Source: Streptomyces sp. NBC_00568
GTDB taxonomy: Bacteria; Actinomycetota; Actinomycetes; Streptomycetales; Streptomycetaceae
Assembly: GCF_026341855.1 (NCBI RefSeq)
Contig: NZ_JAPENW010000002.1
Span: 372,001 to 436,000, forward strand
DNA: 64,000 nt
Reading direction: 5' to 3'
In this document: piece after piece, positions 9,760-18,486 of the stretch
Numbering within the stretch: the first letter of the stretch is position 1
Layout of the letters: each line of letters starts with the position of its first letter
Translations under genes and position numbers: made by a program
Notes under the pieces: generated by a model
Databases searched by the model: none
What the model was told of the DNA's origin: nothing
The model's input: only the letters and a program-made list of their open reading frames with translations

Positions 9760-10764
9760 ATGAACGCAAAGGGCTCTTCGACGCCTGCGGAAGCCGCCCT
9801 CCTGCTCCCCGTGCTGGATGCCGACCGGCTGGTGGCCGACCTCATGACCGCGCGCGACCACCTGTGGGACCAACAGCGCGTCTACCGGGACGGGGCCGTG
9901 GTCAGGCAAGCCGAGGAGGACTGGCGATGCCTCGCGGTGCGCAGCCCCGGCGGTGACAAGACACGTACCGACCCGGGCGGCCCCGGCGGTGCGGAGTTCG
10001 CGGACACAGAGTGGCTGGACCACATGCCGTACGTGCGGGAGGTGCTGCGTTCGATTCCCGGGCCCCTCTTTGCCGCCCGATTCATGGATCTTGGACCCGA
10101 CACCGTCGGGTACCCGCATGTCGATTCCAAGTTCGCCCCGGACTGGGGTATGGCCCGACTGCACATTCCGGTCACCACCCACGAGAAGGCCTCGCTCGTG
10201 CTGGACGGAGTGACCCACCAGTGGCAGCCCGGAGAGTTCTGGTTCGGCGACTTCACCCGCATGCACCAGATCCAGAACCTCGGTCCCGAGCATCGGGTCC
10301 ACCTCGTCGTGGACGTGCTCGTCACACCGGAGCTCGGACAACTGTTCCCGGCCGACTGGGCCGACTACTTCAATGGCTCCGATGTGCTCCACAACCGGCC
10401 GGCCGTGGCCGTGACCGATCGAGAGCGGGAAAGCGCCCGGTGTTCGTTCGACGCGCCGGCGCATCTGCTGGACGTGGAAGAGTTCGGGTCGCTCACCGGC
10501 TCGCAACCGCAGGCCACCTTCCAGGTCGTCGGCACCGAGACCGCCAACGACAACGACACCGACACCGGTCTCGCCGTCCGGTCTCCCCGGGACCATCTGT
10601 TCCCGCTGGTGGCCCTCGGTGGACACGAGTACCGCTTGGTCGGGTGGAGCGAGGAGCGCACCGTGACCCTGCGGCTGGAAGGTCCGCGGCCCGAGGTCGA
10701 GCTGACGTACCGCAAAGGCCAGCGAGCGACCCGGCTGGTCGTCCCGGCAACGCCTACGGCATGA
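9760..10764 (+). CDS. Aspartyl/asparaginyl beta-hydroxylase-type 2OG dioxygenase
   Basis: A 334-residue enzyme with a cupin-type 2-oxoglutarate/Fe(II) centre. H119 and D121 in YPHVDSKF, a distal His near 167 in RMHQIQNLG, and a following Arg in EHRVHLVVDV match the AspH/LpxO-like (PF05118) pattern. That includes the GEFWFGDF strand before the distal His. Family members hydroxylate amino-acid side chains or lipid acyl chains. Here, between folE and queC in the operon, an amino-acid or peptide-bound substrate is likely. The C-terminal 90 residues lie outside the catalytic core and are unassigned. The ATG at 9760 follows AAAGGA. Confidence 0.8.
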   Translation: MNAKGSSTPAEAALLLPVLDADRLVADLMTARDHLWDQQRVYRDGAVVRQAEEDWRCLAVRSPGGDKTRTDPGGPGGAEFADTEWLDHMPYVREVLRSIPGPLFAARFMDLGPDTVGYPHVDSKFAPDWGMARLHIPVTTHEKASLVLDGVTHQWQPGEFWFGDFTRMHQIQNLGPEHRVHLVVDVLVTPELGQLFPADWADYFNGSDVLHNRPAVAVTDRERESARCSFDAPAHLLDVEEFGSLTGSQPQATFQVVGTETANDNDTDTGLAVRSPRDHLFPLVALGGHEYRLVGWSEERTVTLRLEGPRPEVELTYRKGQRATRLVVPATPTA

Positions 10765-10848
10765 CGCGCTCCATGCGGCAACCGCTGCCTGATCCCAGGT
10801 ACTGATTCCCCTTCCCCCCATCCCTTTCCATCCGCCGGAAGGCGACGC

Positions 10849-11538
10849 ATGCCCAGAACTGTCGCAATCGTGTCCGGCGGCCTGGACTCGGTCACCATGG
10901 CCTACCACCTCCAGGCACAAGGACACACACTCAGACTGCTGTCCGTGAACTACGGGCAACGCAACCTCGTGGAGCACGAGTTCGCGGCGAAGACGGCTCG
11001 AACGCTCGGGGTGCCGCACGACGTCGTTGATCTCAGCCCGGTCGGCAGGCTCATGCACGGCTCCTCGCTCACCGACCCGGCCGTCGAGGTGCCGGACCAG
11101 AAGCGGGAGTCGCTCGGTGCGAGCCCGAACGTCGTGCCCAACCGCAATGCCCTGCTGCTGTCCGTCGCCTTCGCGGTCGCCGTCGCGGAGAAGGCGGAAG
11201 CGGTGGCCATAGGGGTGATCGACGACGCGCAGGCCGCGCCCGACAGCAATACCGCATTTCTCGACTCCTTCCTCGCCATGGAGAAGATCGCGACCCGCGG
11301 ATACGCGCACCCCGAGCTGACGTTGACGGCTCCGCTGGCCGAGCTGCGCAAGAGCGGCGTCGTGTCGGTCGGAGAGGAGCTCGGCGTCCCCTGGACCGAC
11401 ACCTGGACCTGCATGCGTGGCGGCGCGCTGCACTGCGGACGCTGCGCTTCCTGCTGGGACCGGCAGGAAGCGTTCCGAGACGCCGGCGTGACCGACCCGA
11501 CGACCTACGAGACCAGCCATGCGAAGGAGCTGCCATGA
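10849..11538 (+). CDS. queC: 7-cyano-7-deazaguanine (preQ0) synthase
   Basis: QueC uses ATP and ammonia to turn 7-carboxy-7-deazaguanine into the nitrile preQ0 via the amide. The 229-residue protein begins with the N-type PP-loop SGGLDS at residues 9-14 and has the conserved VNYGQRN strand. It ends with the zinc-binding cysteine set near 188-202 (CMRGG, then HCGRCASC). All elements of an active enzyme are present. It overlaps the next oxygenase gene by 4 bp (ATGA), so the two are translationally coupled. With folE, queD and queE the pathway from GTP to preQ0 is complete in one operon. Confidence 0.95.
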   Translation: MPRTVAIVSGGLDSVTMAYHLQAQGHTLRLLSVNYGQRNLVEHEFAAKTARTLGVPHDVVDLSPVGRLMHGSSLTDPAVEVPDQKRESLGASPNVVPNRNALLLSVAFAVAVAEKAEAVAIGVIDDAQAAPDSNTAFLDSFLAMEKIATRGYAHPELTLTAPLAELRKSGVVSVGEELGVPWTDTWTCMRGGALHCGRCASCWDRQEAFRDAGVTDPTTYETSHAKELP

Positions 11539-12560
11539 CCGATCCCTTTCCGGTGCTCGACCTCCGTGACGCCGCCGGTTCAGAAGAAGCCCGGGCAGGT
11601 TTCCTGCACCGCTTGCGAGTGGCCGTGCACGAGATCGGCTTCTTCCAACTCGTCGGCCACGGTGTCGAGGACGCCGACGACATGCTCGACCTGGCCCGCC
11701 GGTTCTTCGCCCTGCCCGAGGCCGATCGGCTCGCGATGAACATCCTGGACTCGCCGCTGTTCCGGGGCTATTCGGAACTGGGCCGCGAACGCACCAGGGG
11801 TGTCCCCGACCAGCGCCGACAGCTGGACATCGGGCCGGAGCAGCCCTCAAGGCCCCTCACGCCCGGCGATCCCCCCTACCGATGCCTGATCGGCTCGAAC
11901 CAGTGGCCCGGCGCGATGCCCGAGCTGCGCCCGGCCGTCGAGTCCTGGATCGCCCGGCTGACCGATCTGTCGCACCGGCTGCTACGGCTCCTGCTCGAGT
12001 CGCTCGATGCTCCTGCCGGGTTCCTGGACGACGTGGTCGATCCGGATCCGCAGATCCACCTCAAGCTCCTGCACTATCCCGGCCCCGAGCAGCCGGGCGA
12101 GGACCGGGACTACGACCAGGGGACCGGCATTCACAACGACCTCGGTCTGCTCACCCTGCTCGTCCAGGATGGCACCGGCGGTCTCCAGGTCGCGGTCGAC
12201 AACGATCGGTTCGCCGAGGTCCCGGTGATCCCGGGAGCATTCGTGGTCAATCTGGGAGAGCTGCTGGAGGTGGCGACGCGGGGTTATCTGCGTGCCACCA
12301 AGCACCGGGTGATCCGGCCCGCCCCGGGCGTCGACCGCTACTCCATTCCCTTCTTCTACAACCCCCGGCTGGACGCCACGATGCAGCCGCTGCCCAGCCC
12401 CTATGTAGCGGACTCCGGCGGAGTCGTCGCCGACGCCGACAACCCGCTGTTCGCCCTGTATGGCGACAACGTCATGAAGGGGCTGGTCCGCTCCTTCCCC
12501 GAAATCGTTGCCCGGCACCACCCTGCCCTGGCCGCGGCGGCCGGGTCTACGAGGTCCTGA
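11535..12560 (+). CDS. Isopenicillin-N-synthase-like 2OG/Fe(II) oxygenase
   Basis: A 341-residue non-haem iron oxygenase of the IPNS/plant-2OGD superfamily. The N-terminal DIOX_N part (FQLVGHGVED) is followed by the facial triad: His and Asp of HND at about 199-201, the distal His near 256 (ATKHRVI), and the 2OG-binding RYS motif (RYSIPFFYNP) near 270. The R-x-S suggests a 2-oxoglutarate-dependent enzyme. The substrate is unknown; hydroxylation, desaturation or cyclisation of an amino acid are all possible. It overlaps queC by 4 bp and ends the preQ0 operon, 70 bp before the second SARP gene. Confidence 0.85.
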   Translation: MTDPFPVLDLRDAAGSEEARAGFLHRLRVAVHEIGFFQLVGHGVEDADDMLDLARRFFALPEADRLAMNILDSPLFRGYSELGRERTRGVPDQRRQLDIGPEQPSRPLTPGDPPYRCLIGSNQWPGAMPELRPAVESWIARLTDLSHRLLRLLLESLDAPAGFLDDVVDPDPQIHLKLLHYPGPEQPGEDRDYDQGTGIHNDLGLLTLLVQDGTGGLQVAVDNDRFAEVPVIPGAFVVNLGELLEVATRGYLRATKHRVIRPAPGVDRYSIPFFYNPRLDATMQPLPSPYVADSGGVVADADNPLFALYGDNVMKGLVRSFPEIVARHHPALAAAAGSTRS

Positions 12561-12630
12561 GGAGCCGGCAGTTGACCGGCCGAGGAACTCCTCTGACGGG
12601 GACCGTACGAACGTGAGGCAGGGCGGATTC

Positions 12631-14460
12631 ATGCGCATCAACCTTCTCGGGCCGCTCCAGGCACACGGGGACGATCACCGGGTCGACCTGGCGCCGGCCG
12701 CCCAGAAGGTACGTCAGACACTGGCACTGCTCGCGCTGAACGCGGGTCGGGTGGTGCGCTTCGAGCAGCTCATGGACGAGCTGTGGGACGACGACCCGCC
12801 AGCCAGCGCGCACACCGCTCTGCAGACGTACGTCTACCAGCTCAGGAAACGGTTCTCCCTCGGCAACCCGAGGAGCGGCGGCGCGGTACGGGCGGCCAGC
12901 CCGCTGCTGGGCACGGTCGACGGCGGCTACCAGCTGTCGCTGCCCGCCGCCCACGTGGACGTCTTCAGGTGTGAGCCGCTGCTCTCTCGGGCCCGTGCGG
13001 AGTTCCGTGACGAGGATTTCGCACGGGCACGTGACACGGTCACCGCGGCGCTGCAGTTGTGGCGGGACGATGCCCTGGTGGACGTGCGTAAGGGGCCCAT
13101 GCTGCAGGCCGAGGCGGTCCGCCTGAACGAGTTGCGTACCAGCGCACACCACCTGCGGATTGAGGCCGACCTGCAGCTCGGCCGGCACCACGAGGTGCTC
13201 GGCGAACTGACTTCGATGGCCGGGCGGGAACCCACGAACGAGTGGGCCCAGCGCAATCTGATGACGGCCCTCTACCGCATGGACCGACGGGCGGAGGCGC
13301 TCGGGGTCTACCGGCGGGCACGCGAGCGGATCGCCACCGAGCTGGGCCTTGACCCTTCCCCCGAACTCCAGGCCCTGCACATGGCCGTGCTGTCGTCGGA
13401 CGATGAACTGCTGCGTCCCGCCGGGCGGCTCACGGCCGTGACCGCCACCACCCGGACGCCCTGCCATCTGCCCGCCCCGCGCGAGCGTCTGACCGGACGC
13501 GACGGTCAACTAGGCCTCATCACCGCGGCGTTGGCCGGCCGGGCGCGGGCGGACCGGCCGCTCGTGATCGTGGGCGGCGCTCCCGGCACGGGGAAGAGCG
13601 AGCTGTGCCTGCACGCCGCGCATCAGGTGAGCGGTCACTACCCGGACGGACGGCTCTACGCACGTCTTCGCGACGGCATGGGCCGGCGGGTACGGCACGC
13701 CGAGATTCTCCGCTCGTTCCTGCGTGGACTCGGGGCGAGGGAGGAGCAGTTGCGAATGGCCGCGACCGACCTGAGCCTGCTGTTCCGTACCTGGACCGCG
13801 GATCTGCGCGTCCTGGTGGTCCTCGACGACGTGTGCGCCGTACAGGACTTGACGCCGTTGCTCCCTTCCGGCCCGGGCTGCGGCGTGGTGATCGGCAGCC
13901 GCAGGCGGCTGTTCGTGTCCTCGTCGGCCGTCCACGTCGAACTGGCCGGACTGCCCTTCGAAGACTGTCTACACGTGCTGGCATCCTCCGTGCCGAGCCA
14001 CCGGACCACCATGGACCCGGAGGGGCTGCGACGGCTGGCCGGGTTGTGCCGGGGACTGCCGGGCGCGCTCTTCGCCGTCGCCGGGCAGTTGCGCCGTCGC
14101 CCGCACTGGACAGCCCGTCAGGCCACCGCCTGGGTCCTCGCGTCAGCAGGCGCCGACAGCGATCCGCTGGGCGTACGGGCAGGATTCGACCGGACCCTGG
14201 CGGCGCTGCCGGCCGAGTCACGATCTCTGGTACACGCGTTGTTGTCCGGCGCCCCCGACCGGCTCACGCCGGCGCTTGTCGCAGCGACCCTGGGGATTGG
14301 TGACCAGCGGGCCGAGGACCTGCTGGAGGAGCTGGCGGAGAGCTATCTGCTGCGCCCGCGGCACCCGTGCGCTAACGGCAAATTCTCCTACGAGTGGGAG
14401 CCTGGAGTACGCCCCATCGCTGCGCGGCACAGCGACGCGCCGGTCATGTGCTCCGCCTGA
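12631..14460 (+). CDS. SARP-family regulator with NB-ARC domain
   Basis: A 609-residue SARP. The winged-helix domain is at residues 1-95 (MRINLLGPLQAHG, then YVYQLRKRF). The BTAD domain spans about 103-250, and an NB-ARC-like ATPase follows with P-loop GGAPGTGKSE near 315 and LVVLDD as Walker B. Unlike the regulator at 3829 it has no clear C-terminal TPR array. ATG 12631 is chosen because a GGGCGGA site precedes it; GTG 12613 is an alternative. Two SARPs in one cluster suggest layered control. Its likely targets include the heptamer repeat arrays at 18392-18420 and 22759-22776. Confidence 0.9.
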   Translation: MRINLLGPLQAHGDDHRVDLAPAAQKVRQTLALLALNAGRVVRFEQLMDELWDDDPPASAHTALQTYVYQLRKRFSLGNPRSGGAVRAASPLLGTVDGGYQLSLPAAHVDVFRCEPLLSRARAEFRDEDFARARDTVTAALQLWRDDALVDVRKGPMLQAEAVRLNELRTSAHHLRIEADLQLGRHHEVLGELTSMAGREPTNEWAQRNLMTALYRMDRRAEALGVYRRARERIATELGLDPSPELQALHMAVLSSDDELLRPAGRLTAVTATTRTPCHLPAPRERLTGRDGQLGLITAALAGRARADRPLVIVGGAPGTGKSELCLHAAHQVSGHYPDGRLYARLRDGMGRRVRHAEILRSFLRGLGAREEQLRMAATDLSLLFRTWTADLRVLVVLDDVCAVQDLTPLLPSGPGCGVVIGSRRRLFVSSSAVHVELAGLPFEDCLHVLASSVPSHRTTMDPEGLRRLAGLCRGLPGALFAVAGQLRRRPHWTARQATAWVLASAGADSDPLGVRAGFDRTLAALPAESRSLVHALLSGAPDRLTPALVAATLGIGDQRAEDLLEELAESYLLRPRHPCANGKFSYEWEPGVRPIAARHSDAPVMCSA

Positions 14461-14627
14461 CGGCGGCGGCTCCAGGGCAGCTCCGCCGAGCGAAGCGTTC
14501 AGCAGGGGTTCCCTCGGCCACAGGTGTGACCGCGGCTCCGTGATCGCCGCGACGATCCCACGCGGGCCGTACAGGCCAGCGCGCCTCGACCGAATCCACC
14601 AATGTCACCGAACCTTGGAGAACCTCC

Positions 14628-15899
14628 ATGCCACAGCGCCCGAAACTCGTACTGGTCGGTCAGTTGTCCGTGTATCCCTGGGTGTTCGAAGCAGCAGAGC
14701 GTGCCGGTATCGACCTGATCCTGGTGCCCAGGGGGGACGACACGGTGGAGTCCGCCGAGCGGGCCGACGCGGTGGTCGAGCTGCTGCCGCTGGACATCGA
14801 CGGCGATCCGGAAGGTGCGTTGTCCGCGCTCGCCGACCGCTACCGGCGGGAGCCCTTCGGCGGAATCATGGCAGGCAACGAAAGGGTCGTGCCGTTCGTG
14901 GCACGCGCGGCTCGGGAGTTGGGCCTCACCGGCCTGACCGAGGACGCGGCGGCCGTGGTGCGCGACAAGCGCAGCATGCGCCGGCGCCTGCGGGAGGCGG
15001 GCTTGGGCGTGCCCGGCTTCGTGGTCATCAAGGAGCCGGACGGCTGGAGCGACGCGCTGACCTTGCGCTTCCCCGTAGTGGTCAAGCCGGCGAACGGTCA
15101 CTCCAGCCTCGGGGTGATCCGTGTGGATGACAGGGACAGTCTTGAGCAGGCCGTGGCCCGCACCTGGAAACTCATCGAGGCCCACCACCTGGGGGCCGCC
15201 GACGGATCGGACCCGGACGCCGGTGTGCTGGTCGAAGAGTACCTGGACGGGCCGGAGGTCTCCGCCGAATCGCTCGTGCACCACGGGCAGGTGCGGGTCT
15301 GTGGCATCAGCTGGAAGGGGGAACTCACGGGGCCCTACTTCGAGGAGACGACGTTGCGGGCCCCCGCCCAACTGCCGGCCGAGGTACTCGCCGCGATCGA
15401 GGCGGAGGTGGTCGGTGCCCACCATGCCTTCGGCGTCACGGAAGGCACCACGCACACCGAACTGCGCCTGGTCGGCGGGGTGCGGCCGGTACTGGTGGAG
15501 ATGGGCGCGCGCATCGGCGGCGGAGGCTTCATGCACTGTCTCGTCCACGTCGGCAGCGGGATCGACCTGGCCGCCGAGGCACTGCGCATCCACCTCGGTC
15601 GGGAACCGCTCTGCTGGCGTCAGGAGCCGGTGCCGGCCGGCCACGCGGCGGCCTATCAGGTGTCGGTGGGACGTGGCGGACGGATGAAGCGGATACGCGG
15701 CCTGGACGCGGTGCGCGTCGACCCGCGGGTGGACTACGTGGTGGAGCCCGTGAGCCCCGGGGACCTGCTGCTCCCCTACCCGGACTTTTCCGGATACCCG
15801 GTCATGGTGATCTCCCGTCACGAGTCGGATGCCGAAGCCGAGGAGTACCGCGCCCACCTGGCCCGGACGCTGCACGTCGAGTACGAAGAGCAGGGTTGA
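14628..15899 (+). CDS. ATP-grasp carboxylate-amine ligase
   Basis: A 423-residue ATP-grasp enzyme. The pre-ATP-grasp domain (residues 1-115) is followed by the ATP-binding strand FPVVVKPANGHSSLGV near 150-165, the hinge LVEEYLDGPEVSAES near 205-218, and the metal-binding end THTELRL/VLVEMGARIGG near 285-305. Family members join an acyl phosphate to an amine, commonly making dipeptides or amides. It stands alone 167 bp after the second SARP gene. In this cluster it may form an amide bond off the NRPS line, as ATP-grasp enzymes do in dapdiamide-type pathways. Which carboxylate and amine it uses cannot be told. Confidence 0.88.
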   Translation: MPQRPKLVLVGQLSVYPWVFEAAERAGIDLILVPRGDDTVESAERADAVVELLPLDIDGDPEGALSALADRYRREPFGGIMAGNERVVPFVARAARELGLTGLTEDAAAVVRDKRSMRRRLREAGLGVPGFVVIKEPDGWSDALTLRFPVVVKPANGHSSLGVIRVDDRDSLEQAVARTWKLIEAHHLGAADGSDPDAGVLVEEYLDGPEVSAESLVHHGQVRVCGISWKGELTGPYFEETTLRAPAQLPAEVLAAIEAEVVGAHHAFGVTEGTTHTELRLVGGVRPVLVEMGARIGGGGFMHCLVHVGSGIDLAAEALRIHLGREPLCWRQEPVPAGHAAAYQVSVGRGGRMKRIRGLDAVRVDPRVDYVVEPVSPGDLLLPYPDFSGYPVMVISRHESDAEAEEYRAHLARTLHVEYEEQG

Positions 15900-16051
15900 C
15901 CACGCGCCACGCTCCGGACCACCGCGGGCCGATGACACCGCCCGCCGTCCGCTGCGACGCACGCGGAGGTCCGCGCCCACGCCGCCGCTCTGCCGGCCCT
16001 TCCGCCCATTGAGAGAGCACAGCTGTACGCGTGAAAGAGAGAGAGATACAG

Positions 16052-16888
16052 ATGCAGCAGAACAAAACACGGCTGAGCGGACAGCAGGCCGATTCGGAGT
16101 TCTTCCGCTTCGAGGAGCGCGGCGAGCTGGACTATGGGCTCGTTCTGGACGTCCTGCACGGCCGCAGGCTGGGAGTGATCTTCCGGGACGTCATACCGAC
16201 GCCGGCGCGCAAGGAGCTGACCGAACGATTCTGGGCCAGCCCCGCCCGGCAGCATCGCGAGGGTGAGCCCTCGCACTACGTCGGCGCCTATCACTGGAAC
16301 AAGGACGCCGACACATATCTCGACGAGTCCGCCGAGGTCGCCGCGCACGTCCAGCAGGTGATCGACGCGCCGAACTCGCCCTGGCACATGTTCCGCCAGG
16401 GCGTGGACGATGCCCTGCAGCAGGAGGGCGCGTCCCTGCGGGTGGCACGGATGAACGGCCGCTCGGCGTGCGCCGCGCTGATCCGCGCATGGGACAAGGA
16501 GGGCGACTTCTCCCTCGACCCGCATGAGGACGAAGCGCAGTGCAAGGACCCGCGACAAAGCGGCTTCGAGATCCAGCAGGTCCTGGACCACCAGATCTGC
16601 GCGGTGAACATGTGCACCGAACACAGCGCCGGAGGACGGCTGGTGATGTGGAACATCCGCCCCGACGACGCGACCCGCCGCTCGCTCGGGCTCGAGTTGA
16701 CGGGGCTGCCCTACGAGGCCGAGGCCCTGGCGGACTTCGAGGAACTGCGCCTGGACATCCGGGAGGGTGACGTCTACGCCTTCAACGGTGCCTTCGTGCA
16801 CGCGGTGGACGCCAACGCCGGCAACCGCACGACGGTGTCCTTCATCATGGGGTTCACCGATCCCCGCACGGTCGTGAGCTGGACCTGA
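16052..16888 (+). CDS. 2OG-Fe(II) oxygenase (prolyl-hydroxylase-like)
   Basis: A 278-residue oxygenase. The iron triad is H157-x-D159 (DPHEDEAQ) with a distal His near 249 (FVHAVDAN), followed by the 2OG-anchoring Arg near 258 (NRTTVSF). Order and spacing fit the 2OG-FeII_Oxy_3/prolyl-4-hydroxylase-like group. It is the third 2OG oxygenase of the cluster and unrelated at family level to the other two. ATG 16052 is preferred over an in-frame GTG at 16031 because a GAGAGAGAG run lies directly upstream of it. It stands 152 bp after the ATP-grasp gene and converges on the FemAB-like gene. Confidence 0.82.
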   Translation: MQQNKTRLSGQQADSEFFRFEERGELDYGLVLDVLHGRRLGVIFRDVIPTPARKELTERFWASPARQHREGEPSHYVGAYHWNKDADTYLDESAEVAAHVQQVIDAPNSPWHMFRQGVDDALQQEGASLRVARMNGRSACAALIRAWDKEGDFSLDPHEDEAQCKDPRQSGFEIQQVLDHQICAVNMCTEHSAGGRLVMWNIRPDDATRRSLGLELTGLPYEAEALADFEELRLDIREGDVYAFNGAFVHAVDANAGNRTTVSFIMGFTDPRTVVSWT

Positions 16889-16899
16889 AGCCGAGCGGG

Positions 16900-16922
16900 C
16901 CGGCGGCGTGACCGACCGCCGG
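16900..16922. terminator. Hairpin between convergent genes
   Basis: CCGGCGG and CCGCCGG form a 7-bp stem around a 9-base loop, 11 bp past the oxygenase stop and between two convergent genes. It probably serves as a terminator for the plus-strand unit and perhaps for both. Confidence 0.5.
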
Positions 16923-16997
16923 TCCTCGTGCCGGCGCCGTCCGTGGTGTGCACAGGCGAGCCACGTTGCGGAACTCGTAAGGCGGCCGGAGCTGACA

Positions 16998-18146
16998 TCA
17001 GCAGTACGGCTCCCAGAGCTCGTACTCCAGCGCGTCGGAAACCGCGGGCGAGGAGCCGCGCAGACGGGTGAGCAAAGTGCGGTTGTGCTCGCGGATCTCC
17101 TTGTCGTACCCGGCCAGCGGGCTGTCCTCGGACAGGTCCAGCAGCCACAGCGGCCGAAGCGTCGCGCCGCGCAGTGCCTTTCCCTCCGGCGTCTCGGTGC
17201 CAGCATGCAGTCGGCGCACTCCCGGGAGCCGTGCCTGCATGTAGTAGGTGAGGTTGAAGTACTCGGCGGCCGAGGCGAGTCGGTCGTGGTCGAAGCCGAG
17301 CGCCCGCAGGTACACGGTGTCGCCCGAGCGGTAGTACATGCAGAAGCCGACGGGCGGTTCGCCGGCGCGCGAGCAGAGCACCACTTCGGCGCGCGGACCG
17401 GCGAGTTCACCCTGTTTGCGCAGGGACTCGGCCATCGGGGCCACGTCGACCGTTCTGCCGTAGCGCAGCAACGAACGGGCCAGCAGTCGGGCGACGTCCT
17501 GCCAGGACTCGGAGAGCGTCCGGTGCTCCACCTCGTATCCGGCCTTCTCGAACTTGCGTACCTCGCTCCGGATGCGGCGGGCGCGGTGCGTGGACAGCGA
17601 CTCCAGCCAGGCGTAGTAGCCGCCGGGCGGGATCTCGATCCAGGCGTCGGTGTTCAGCGCGACGGGAGCGGTCCGCACCCCTGCGGCGAGCAGCGAGTGC
17701 ACGTCCTCGGTGGTCAGATACATCGCCACACGGGCGATCTTCGACTCCTCGTGCAGGGGTGAGCGCAGCGCGCGGACCGCGTCGAGCACCGCGGCGGCGG
17801 CCTCGGTCCGGTCGGTACCCTCGTCGGTCAGCAGGTGCGCCAGGTAACCGCGGCGCTGGCCGATGAGCAGGCCGCCCGGCTCGGGTGCCGGCAGGCCGCG
17901 CGCGGCGAGCAGGTCGTGCCACCGCAGGTGCGGGGTGGGCTCGTCGGTCACCGCCGCCACGGGGATCGCGGCCCGGCCACCGCCCGGGGTCTCCACGTGC
18001 AGTCCGCCGGAGACCGACCCGGGTTCAAAGGCGCACAGCCGCAGCCACAGCGCCGACGAGTAGAACTTGCCGTCGGCGAGCCGGTCCCACTCGGTGTCCC
18101 CGAGGCCGCCGATGGCATCGGCGAAGGTGTCCGTCGTGGCGGTCAT
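16998..18146 (-). CDS. BioF2-like / FemAB-type GNAT acyltransferase
   Basis: A 382-residue protein of the GNAT-fold BioF2-like (PF13480) or FemAB group. The features are SSALWLRL near the N-terminus, a central AWLESLSTHRARRIRSEVRKFEKAG segment typical of the fold, and a C-terminal FDHDRLASAAEYFNLTYY segment. Relatives include aminoacyl-tRNA-dependent peptide transferases; PacB of pacidamycin adds alanine to a peptidyl nucleoside. That precedent fits a peptide-deazapurine product, but the sequence alone does not prove tRNA dependence. ATG 18146 has an excellent AGGAGG site at 8-bp spacing. It is the only minus-strand gene of the cluster and is divergent from the ATP-grasp gene at 18487. Confidence 0.78.
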   Translation of the reverse strand: MTATTDTFADAIGGLGDTEWDRLADGKFYSSALWLRLCAFEPGSVSGGLHVETPGGGRAAIPVAAVTDEPTPHLRWHDLLAARGLPAPEPGGLLIGQRRGYLAHLLTDEGTDRTEAAAAVLDAVRALRSPLHEESKIARVAMYLTTEDVHSLLAAGVRTAPVALNTDAWIEIPPGGYYAWLESLSTHRARRIRSEVRKFEKAGYEVEHRTLSESWQDVARLLARSLLRYGRTVDVAPMAESLRKQGELAGPRAEVVLCSRAGEPPVGFCMYYRSGDTVYLRALGFDHDRLASAAEYFNLTYYMQARLPGVRRLHAGTETPEGKALRGATLRPLWLLDLSEDSPLAGYDKEIREHNRTLLTRLRGSSPAVSDALEYELWEPYC

Positions 18147-18391
18147 GGCGCCTCCTATGGTTTTTTTGCCTGACCGTGCCCGCGACTTCGCTGCGCGATC
18201 GGACGCTGAGTGTGCCGAACAACTTGCGTAGGTGATAACGGGTCGTGTGCGGCGAGCGGTTGACACGGATGCCGCCAATAAGCGGGAACAATAGAGGTCG
18301 CCCCTGGCTGCGAAACCATCCCTTTCGGGTGTCCAAGTATTCTAAGTGTTAACACAGATATTCCGAGTCCACAGGGGGTGTTGGTCGGGAA

Positions 18392-18420
18392 TTGAGCCAC
18401 ACTTGAGTCACGGCTGAGAC
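18392..18420 (+). promoter_or_regulatory. Putative SARP operator: three heptamers at 11-bp spacing
   Basis: TTGAGCC at 18392, TTGAGTC at 18403 and CTGAGAC at 18414 are direct repeats, each starting 11 bp after the last. Heptamer direct repeats on an 11-bp helical register are the known binding-site form of SARP activators, usually just upstream of a -10 element. The array ends 66 bp before the ATP-grasp start at 18487, inside the 340-bp divergent interval. The related pair at 22759 supports a shared regulator. Confidence 0.75.
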
Positions 18421-18486
18421 CGGGGTGAAAAAGTGAGTCCTGCGGGCTGAGACGCCCAGTCACCATCGAGCAGGAGCGGAGCCTTC

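Noticed and set aside
7109..12560. Toyocamycin/sangivamycin-type nucleoside cluster
   Set aside because: Only the preQ0 part is shared. No phosphoribosyltransferase, purine salvage, nitrile hydratase or phosphatase gene is visible in the window.
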